Source: Nitrososphaerales archaeon TH1177
GTDB lineage: Archaea; Thermoproteota; Nitrososphaeria; Nitrososphaerales; Nitrososphaeraceae
DNA length: 10,514 nt
Direction of reading: 5' to 3'
Assembly (NCBI GenBank): GCA_014523515.1
Contig: JAATVJ010000384.1
Location: 1 to 10,514 of the forward strand
Part shown: positions 6,717 to 10,514 of the stretch, in pieces
Position numbering within the stretch: the stretch's first letter is position 1
How the letters are laid out: the number at the start of each line of letters is the position of its first letter
The notes under the pieces: generated by a model
Told to the model about the DNA's origin: nothing
The model's database searches: none
The model's input: only the letters and a program-made list of their open reading frames with translations
Program-made: the position numbers and the translations under genes

Positions 6717-7055
6717 TTGAATATTAATAATCGTCATCCTCCACTTTGGATATTAATTTATGGCCTTGTAATAATAGCATTCGGTATATTTTTGTTTACA
6801 ATAGGGTCTGGTATAAGAATATTTCTTATCTCTATAGTAATTGGCTTATCATTGATTGCATTATGGCTATACCTTGATATAAGAAAGGAGAAGAGACAGA
6901 AAAAAAGTGCATATGTTAATAACACACAAGCGTGTATATGTCTAATTTGTAACCATAAAGGAGCAAAGATTTGTTTGCAACAAAAATGTGTATGCTGTCT
7001 TATAATGAAAGGAAATGATATAATTGGACACCACTCTGATAATTCATCACAGTAG
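6717..7055 (+). CDS. membrane protein with cysteine-rich metal-binding-like tail
   Basis: A 112-aa protein read from TTG 6717. The two nearby ATGs (6701, 6712) are in other frames that stop at once, and a TATA-like element at 6681-6689 places the transcript start just before the TTG. Two transmembrane helices (about 11-30 and 33-52) are followed by a basic stretch RKEKRQKK (56-63), which by the positive-inside rule places the tail in the cytoplasm. The tail has seven Cys in CxCx2C (73, 75, 78), C86, C91 and CxCC (91, 93, 94), plus His80, H105 and H106. This density suggests zinc or an iron-sulfur cluster, but I know no named family with this exact pattern. Role unknown; a membrane-tethered metal or redox sensor is a guess. 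It stands alone between two repeat copies. Confidence 0.7.
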   Translation: MNINNRHPPLWILIYGLVIIAFGIFLFTIGSGIRIFLISIVIGLSLIALWLYLDIRKEKRQKKSAYVNNTQACICLICNHKGAKICLQQKCVCCLIMKGNDIIGHHSDNSSQ

Positions 7056-7099
7056 AAGAAGATGATGCTAATATTTGAAAGACTTTAACATATAAAAAA

Positions 7100-7197
7100 A
7101 TCGGGTGAACAATGTTAATTGCCATTATCTAAGGGAGTAATACCGATATCGGTTCTGAAATAATTGTGTAGTTTATTTGCTAATTTTTTTTATTATG
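7100..7197. repeat. dispersed intergenic repeat, copy 5 (head, diverged tail)
   Basis: Positions 7106-7148 match 10128-10170 at 41 of 43 bases, including GGGAGTAATACCGATA (7133-7148). The following stretch (about 7162-7197) resembles the tail of copy 2 only loosely (ATTG, TTGCTAATTT). Possible pairings are ATCGG (7100-7104) with CCGAT (7143-7147), and GAAC (7107-7110) with GTTC (7152-7155), interleaved as in copy 3. Confidence 0.7.
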
Positions 7198-7233
7198 AAT
7201 TTTAATTCTGAAAATGTTAGGAATTAAGCTTAT

Positions 7234-7253
7234 AAGATATTGATCAATATCTT
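7234..7253. promoter_or_regulatory. perfect 20-bp palindrome, possible operator
   Basis: AAGATATTGA followed directly by its exact reverse complement. A loop-less perfect dyad of this size fits a dimeric DNA-binding protein better than an RNA hairpin. It lies about 90-100 nt upstream of the TATA element of the decayed receiver gene and about 180 nt after the stop at 7055. The pyrimidine-rich GATTTTCTCCTCC follows it, so a terminator role is a weaker alternative. Confidence 0.4.
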
Positions 7254-7380
7254 GATTTTCTCCTCCTATAGATTATGCAAATGTAAAAATAGTGAATGCT
7301 GATAGAGCTACTTTACTTTTTTAAGAGAAATTTGGAGGCTTTTAAATATCTTGTAGTACAAGCAATCTAGCAAGAATGCA

Positions 7381-7803
7381 TTGAATGTAGATTATTATCA
7401 TTATCATAATCATAAATCAATAGCTGTAGTAGATGATGAAGAGGATATTGTTACTCTATTTACAGATGTATTACAAGAGAATGGGTATTCTGTTATGGGA
7501 TTTACTAATCCTTTTTTATCATAGATTATATCCGTAAATATCCAGATTGATTTAATTTGATTATTGTAGACTGTAGAATAGAATGTTCCAATACAGGATT
7601 GTGAATTGGATAATGAGATAGCAAAAATAAATCCAAAAACCAAAATGATACTCTTAACAGCATATGATAATATAACAAAAAATAATGATTTAAATTTGGA
7701 AATTGTCAAGAAGCCAATATCCATATGTAAACTATTACAAATAATTCAACAACATCTTGTAGATTATCATTTATTCTATTATATCTCTGAAAACAATCTA
7801 TAA
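7381..7803 (+). pseudogene. decayed single-domain response regulator (REC)
   Basis: The stretch encodes a receiver domain in three pieces. From TTG 7381: HKSIAVVDDEEDIVTLF with the acidic DD pocket, ending NPFLS at TAG 7522-7524. In the next frame: DYIRKYPD, TGA 7548-7550, then FNLIIVDCRI carrying the phospho-acceptor Asp. From 7603, in the original frame: ELDNEIAKI, ILLTAYD with the conserved Thr, and EIVKKPI with the conserved Lys-Pro, to TAA 7801-7803. A one-base deletion near 7522, a CGA-like codon changed to TGA, and an extra T at 7602 explain the breaks. It resembles the two receivers on the opposite strand (N-P-x-x-A-L region), so it is probably a paralogue. Its promoter (TTTTAAATATC) persists. 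A product starting at TTG 7606 would lack the phosphorylation site. Confidence 0.85.
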
Positions 7804-7828
7804 ATTACTATCATAGAATATCTTTAAA

Positions 7829-8197
7829 CTAATAAGATGTCCTTCTTTTTTCCAAAACTAGTTCGTTAATTTTATCTTTTAGATTTCTCAATAAGATTGG
7901 TTTGTATATTACATGTTTCTCAATATTTGGAATCTTTTCTTTTAATTGTTCTAAATATGATAAATCTGCAGTAATCAAGCAGACACTAACTTCCTCGTCA
8001 ATTTTCTTTAATGCTTGAAACATTGCAATACCATCTATTTGTGGCATCTTCAAATCAAGGAGAATTAAATCATATTTACCTTTTTTAAAATAATACAAGG
8101 CATTTATTGGGTTTGTATAAGCATCTATCTTGTAATTTTCATTTTCTAAAAATATTTTAAATAAATTATTGATATCTTGGTCATCATCTATTATCAA
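7829..8197 (-). CDS. single-domain response regulator (REC only)
   Basis: A 122-aa receiver domain without an output domain. The acidic pair is in IIDDDQDI (residues 2-9), the phospho-acceptor is D48 in LILLDLKMP, the switch Thr is T76 (LITAD), and the conserved Lys is K99 (IYKP). All catalytic residues are present, so it should be phosphorylatable by a histidine kinase and act through protein contacts. The start is TTG 8197. The frame upstream (AKI before the TTG) looks like the usual first beta-strand but has no ATG before an in-frame TGA. A TATA element (GATATATG, 8217-8224) lies about 23 nt before the TTG, supporting a leaderless TTG start with a clipped first strand. It ends 25 nt from the convergent receiver pseudogene and follows a related receiver on the same strand after a 141-nt gap. 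Confidence 0.88.
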   Translation of the reverse strand: MIIDDDQDINNLFKIFLENENYKIDAYTNPINALYYFKKGKYDLILLDLKMPQIDGIAMFQALKKIDEEVSVCLITADLSYLEQLKEKIPNIEKHVIYKPILLRNLKDKINELVLEKRRTSY

Positions 8198-8338
8198 TAT
8201 TTTTGCCTTAGTAGTAGATATATGTGCATGACCTCACAATAGGTTAGTAAGTAATATTATTTATTAAGATTAGAGATAATTACAATATCCTTTATCATTA
8301 CAATAATTGAAATTGACCTTTTAAACAATACTATCTTT

Positions 8339-8767
8339 TTATTTTTTTACTATAATTTTTTTGCTGAATATTGATTGAGATAATTCTTGAACTTCTTTTT
8401 TCAATCTATCAAGATAAACAGGTTTTTCTAATATTTTGTCAACCGTAGTAATGTATGATTTATCATAAGGAAGATTATCTTTTATATGGGCACTAATAAT
8501 TATGGTTTTTATTTTGCAATTAACAGTATCTTTCTCCCTTATCTTTTTTATGAAATCTATTCCAGACATTTGCGGCATTTTATAATCTGCAATAACTATA
8601 GAACAATTCCTAGGATTTTGATAAAAATATTCTAATGCTTCAATAGGATTTTGAAATGATATTGTATTGAATCCATGGGATGATAAATATTCACTAAACA
8701 AATCGAGAATATCTTTTTCATCGTCTACCAATAAGATATAAGAATCATTATTGTTAGATGATTCCAT
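8339..8767 (-). CDS. single-domain response regulator (REC only)
   Basis: A 142-aa protein from ATG 8767 with a receiver domain spanning about 9-130 and a short basic tail (SKKIIVKK). Key residues: D15/D16 (LLVDDEKD), D61 in IVIADYKMP, S92 in IISAH in the Thr/Ser switch position, and K115 in ILEKP. No DNA-binding or enzymatic domain follows, so signalling must pass through protein-protein contacts or a phosphorelay. A TATA element (TATTTATTAA on the minus strand, 8791-8800) sits about 28 nt upstream, giving a leaderless mRNA. It is a paralogue of the 7829-8197 gene and of the decayed plus-strand receiver, which suggests local duplication or a cluster. The only kinase sequence nearby is the fragment at 9032-9214. 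Confidence 0.9.
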   Translation of the reverse strand: MESSNNNDSYILLVDDEKDILDLFSEYLSSHGFNTISFQNPIEALEYFYQNPRNCSIVIADYKMPQMSGIDFIKKIREKDTVNCKIKTIIISAHIKDNLPYDKSYITTVDKILEKPVYLDRLKKEVQELSQSIFSKKIIVKK

Positions 8768-8790
8768 TACTATGACAATTACTATTGAGA

Positions 8791-8800
8791 TTAATAAATA
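8791..8800 (-). promoter_or_regulatory. TATA box for the 8339-8767 receiver gene
   Basis: TATTTATTAA on the minus strand, centred about 28 nt before ATG 8767; leaderless spacing. Confidence 0.45.
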
Positions 8801-9007
8801 ATTCTATTTATTATCTCATAATTGATAAAATAGTTATGCACTATAGCTATAACAGTATATAATATTACTAGAGATAATTGAATTGCTCATATGTTATAAA
8901 ATTTTAAAATCTAATTGGTGATAATAATCAGAAAGCAATAGTCTGATTGTATAATGTGAATGTAGGTATGGTTGCCTGCTCAAAAACTCCTTTTAATATT
9001 CTAATTT

Positions 9008-9017
9008 TTTATATAAA
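9008..9017 (+). promoter_or_regulatory. TATA-like sequence before the kinase fragment
   Basis: TTTATATAAA is a near-consensus archaeal TATA box. A transcript from it would begin around 9036-9040, inside the kinase remnant, although that frame has no ATG or GTG near its 5' end. It may be a chance AT-rich match or the surviving promoter of a deleted gene. Confidence 0.35.
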
Positions 9018-9031
9018 TATTAGATTATTAA

Positions 9032-9214
9032 TTATTTACAAAGTTTACAACTAGTGATTCTACTACTGGCACCGGCTTGGGACTATATATATGTAAGAAT
9101 ATTGTAGAAGCACATGGCGGTAGGATATGGGCAGAAAATGACTCAGATGGCAAGGGAGCAACATTTAGCTTTACATTACCAATTATTAAGGAAAAAAATT
9201 TATTAAATGAATAA
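9032..9214 (+). pseudogene. histidine kinase C-terminal fragment (HATPase_c)
   Basis: An open stretch of 60 codons, preceded by in-frame TAA 9029-9031 and ended by TAA 9212-9214. It reads LFTKFTTSDS, then GTGLGLYICKNIVEAHGG (residues 13-30), then AENDSDGKGATFSFTLP. These are the G2 box, following helix and last strands of the GHKL ATP-binding domain of sensor histidine kinases. The N- and G1-boxes, the dimerisation/His domain and all sensor parts are missing, and the DNA upstream (8768-9031) shows no kinase-like frame. It is therefore a remnant, probably left by deletion or recombination. It lies next to three receiver genes, so the lost kinase may have been their partner (inference). The first in-frame candidate start is a TTG inside the G2 box. 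Confidence 0.85.
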
Positions 9215-9302
9215 TCGTATAGGAATTTGCTATATTAATATGAATTAAAGCCTCTTGTCAGAAAAATATTTCTTCAAGTAAAATAGAGGATATTTGTAAG
9301 AA

Positions 9303-9647
9303 ATGTCCAATTATTGTTTTATTGCTTCTATCCTTCCTGGAGGAATAGAATTGATGAAAAAATGGAATGAGGAAAATATTGTTAACAATAAAGAACACGA
9401 TACAGTTTTTAAGGCAGCTGGAATAACACGTGAGCAGGTTTGGATTCAACATTTTCCAGAACAAGAACAAGATTTTGCAATTGCAAGTTATGAAACCAAT
9501 AATCCCTAACAATCGTTCAAAGTACTAGGTACATCCAATGAACCATGGGCTGTAAAATTTCGGGAACATTTAAAGAAAGTGCATGGATTAGATATTGCAC
9601 AATCATCCATAAAGATTAATGAATTAATAGTCAACTGGAACAAATAA
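9303..9647 (+). pseudogene. small cytosolic alpha/beta protein interrupted by in-frame TAA
   Basis: From ATG 9303 the frame encodes 68 residues (SNYCFIASILPGGIELMKKW..., REQVWIQHFPEQEQDFAIAS, YETNNP) to TAA 9507-9509. It then continues in the same frame for 45 more codons (QSFKVLGTSNEPWAVKFREH, then LKKVHGLDIA, ending NWNK) to TAA 9645-9647. Both halves look coding and together give about 114 positions, the size and layout (beta, helix, beta, helix) of a ferredoxin-like alpha/beta-barrel (DUF6176-like; family assignment tentative). There is no signal peptide or membrane helix. One base change in a CAA or GAA codon would create the TAA. A T-rich terminator follows the second stop, not the first, which supports one original gene. 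A sequencing error is the main alternative. Confidence 0.78.
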
Positions 9648-9676
9648 CTTTTTTTCTCTTTATTTTTTATTTTTGT
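9648..9676 (+). terminator. T-rich terminator after the 9303-9647 gene
   Basis: A run dominated by T (CTTTTTTTCTC then TTTATTTTTTATTTTTG) starts right at the second stop codon, typical of archaeal T-tract termination. A perfect 7-bp hairpin, CGAAAAA/TTTTTCG with a TAACC loop, follows at 9683-9701. Confidence 0.55.
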
Positions 9677-9762
9677 TGATAGCGAAAAATAACCTTTTTC
9701 GGAAATATTTATAGAAATATTTGTCTATTAATGTATTAAAATATTCTTATTCAAATATGCCG

Positions 9763-9772
9763 TATATATAAT
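9763..9772 (+). promoter_or_regulatory. TATA box for the 9791 gene
   Basis: TATATATAAT centred about 24 nt before ATG 9791, implying a leaderless mRNA. This favours 9791 over the ATG at 9774, whose frame stops after six codons. Confidence 0.55.
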
Positions 9773-9790
9773 AATGGAAAAGATAATTAT

Positions 9791-10045
9791 ATGAAAAAAT
9801 CAGTGATTGCAAGTCCATCTTCTCATTATGTTGTAATAACTACAATAATAGTGTATGCACTACTAGCTCTAATATTTTTTGAAATGGATAATGCTTATGG
9901 AGCAGAAGCAAAATTTGTTGTTGATGATAATGACAATGATAAGACTATGATGGCATATAGTCAACAAGCAATAGAAGAAGTAGATACTAAATGTAAATCT
10001 CCTTGCTCATCTAGTGCAGAAATGTGCATAGCAATGTGTGCATAA
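9791..10045 (+). CDS. small exported protein with twin CX3C motif (84 aa)
   Basis: Residues 13-32 (YVVITTIIVYALLALIFFEM) form a signal peptide or uncleaved anchor, with possible cleavage after A-Y-G-A (about 38). The mature part is very short: an acidic stretch DDNDNDK (45-51), a helix-like QQAIEEVD, then four cysteines as C68-x3-C72-x6-C79-x3-C83 right at the C-terminus (KCKSPCSSSAEMCIAMC). Two CX3C motifs on adjacent helices usually make two parallel disulfides tying a helical hairpin, as in small intermembrane-space proteins of eukaryotes. That comparison is structural analogy, not homology. Family not recognised. Outside the cell the disulfides would be stable; metal binding is the alternative. 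It has its own leaderless promoter and a T-run after the gene. Confidence 0.7.
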   Translation: MKKSVIASPSSHYVVITTIIVYALLALIFFEMDNAYGAEAKFVVDDNDNDKTMMAYSQQAIEEVDTKCKSPCSSSAEMCIAMCA

Positions 10046-10077
10046 AAACCATAAAAAATAAATAAATATTTCAAGTA

Positions 10078-10088
10078 TTATTTTTTTT
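10078..10088 (+). terminator. T-run terminator after the 9791-10045 gene
   Basis: A T-rich run (TTATTTTTTTT) about 33 nt past the stop codon, immediately before repeat copy 6. Confidence 0.5.
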
Positions 10089-10122
10089 GGGTAGTAGATT
10101 ATAGATTTAAATATATTTAAAA

Positions 10123-10240
10123 ATCAGTGAACGATGTTAATTGCCCTTATCTAAGGGAGTAATACCGATAGCGATTCTAAAAGTGGAGTCTACTATTGTA
10201 GAGATACTATCTTATATTTAGCTTTTATTATTAGAAACTA
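10123..10240. repeat. dispersed intergenic repeat, copy 6 (head plus tail)
   Basis: The head 10128-10170 matches copy 5 at 41 of 43 bases. The tail 10186-10240 matches copy 3 with two mismatches and a 3-nt gap through AAACT. Inside the head, CCCTTA (10144-10149) and TAAGGG (10152-10157) form a tight inverted repeat. This copy links the head of copy 5 to the tail of copies 2 and 3, showing that all belong to one family. Confidence 0.75.
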
Positions 10241-10373
10241 ATTTTTGAATTTATAACCAAGTTAAAATAATATGACTAACATGTGAATATGATAAGATTT
10301 TATTGCGATTCATAGGGACAAAAAGTTGTGAAAAAAGACTGTTCTACCAATTTGATTTGAACGACAGACATGT
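10241..10373. other. intergenic region between repeat copy 6 and the SnoaL-like gene
   Basis: Convergent spacer. No ORF, promoter or repeat that I can support; base composition becomes less AT-rich toward the SnoaL-like gene. Confidence 0.4.
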
Positions 10374-10514
10374 TTATGATTGGGTTCTCAACTGTTCCCT
10401 CAATGAAATCATATCTACCAGATTCCAACGCTCTATGCATTTTGTATCATGAAAAGAAAATACTGTCATACCATTGACTGTGAATTGTTTATCGGTTGGC
10501 TTAAGATCCATAAA
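10374..10514 (-). CDS. SnoaL-like / ester cyclase family protein, C-terminal fragment
   Basis: Partial minus-strand gene entering from the right edge; the last 46 residues are visible before TAA 10374-10376. The sequence (LKPTDKQFTVNGMTVFSFHD, TKCIERWNLVDMISLREQL) follows the C-terminal pattern of SnoaL-like proteins in the NTF2-like fold: P-T-x-K-x-x-x-V-x-G at the start of a strand, F-x-D-x-K-I-x-E-R-W and the D-x-x-x-L-x-x-Q-L ending. By family knowledge these are small (about 130-150 aa) cone-shaped proteins that act as cyclases, isomerases or ligand binders; the substrate cannot be inferred. The ATG at 10509-10511 is in frame but is probably internal, since the typical protein is about three times longer. 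Base composition is less AT-rich than the neighbouring spacers. Confidence 0.75.
   Translation of the reverse strand, partial: FMDLKPTDKQFTVNGMTVFSFHDTKCIERWNLVDMISLREQLRTQS

Larger units (their letters stand above)
7056..7380. other. intergenic region with repeat copy, T8 run and palindrome
   Basis: Contains repeat copy 5 (7100-7197), a T8 run inside its tail (7184-7191) that could end the upstream transcript, the perfect 20-bp palindrome 7234-7253, and TTTTAAATATC (7340-7350), a TATA element about 35 nt before the decayed receiver gene. No ORF supported. Confidence 0.5.

Noticed and set aside
7410..7724. Minus-strand open frame of 104 codons
   Set aside because: Antisense to the clearly recognisable receiver pseudogene; the product has no domain and is hydrophobic only by complementarity.
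9258..9512. Minus-strand open frame of 84 codons
   Set aside because: Antisense to the split gene at 9303-9647 and without a sensible composition or promoter.
9683..9701. Perfect 7-bp hairpin CGAAAAA/TTTTTCG as a special regulatory element
   Set aside because: Sits inside the T-rich tail after a gene and is best read as part of termination or as chance A/T pairing.
2952..10240. CRISPR array
   Set aside because: The repeats are hundreds to thousands of bases apart, differ in length and composition, and lack regular spacers or cas genes.

Overview
The window reads as chromosomal DNA of an ammonia-oxidising archaeon (Nitrososphaeria/Thaumarchaeota, most like the soil Nitrososphaerales such as Nitrosocosmicus). 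This is an inference from strong AT richness, wide spacers, archaeal TATA boxes centred about 23-28 nt before start codons (leaderless mRNAs), and gene content: a CBS-TrkH potassium transporter, an APC permease, many small Sec-exported proteins ending their signal in A-Q, and stand-alone receiver-domain response regulators. No rRNA, tRNA, CRISPR array, transposase or integrase was seen.

Layout. 1-119: N-terminus of an APC-type permease (minus, runs off the left edge). 297-446: possible 49-aa leaderless small protein. 699-2702: TrkH/KtrB-type K+ transporter with an N-terminal CBS pair. 3128-6353: several small exported or membrane proteins (minus: 3128-3667, 3828-4118, 4402-4710 and a frameshifted membrane gene 5011-5410; plus: 5775-6353). 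6717-7055: two-helix membrane protein with a seven-cysteine tail. 7381-9214: two-component signalling patch with one decayed receiver gene (plus), two intact single-domain receivers (minus) and the C-terminal scrap of a histidine kinase (plus). 9303-9647: small cytosolic protein split by an in-frame TAA. 9791-10045: exported mini-protein with two CX3C motifs. 10374-10514: C-terminus of a SnoaL-like protein (minus, runs off the right edge).

Two patterns are not explained by the genes. First, a family of related intergenic repeats (2952-3014, 4165-4220, 4856-4979, 6487-6552, 7100-7197, 10123-10240) sits between genes on both sides of many of these loci. It has a head module with inverted pairing potential and a separate tail module that share no similarity with coding sequence. 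Second, genes are unusually often broken: an in-frame TAG followed by 44 open codons, a single-base frameshift, a receiver gene with three lesions, a kinase remnant that keeps a strong TATA box, and a gene split by TAA. That may reflect gene decay in an accessory region or base errors in the assembly.

The genes do not form one operon: nearly every one has its own TATA box and several have their own T-run terminator. The themes are envelope/secreted proteins, ion or solute transport and signal reception.
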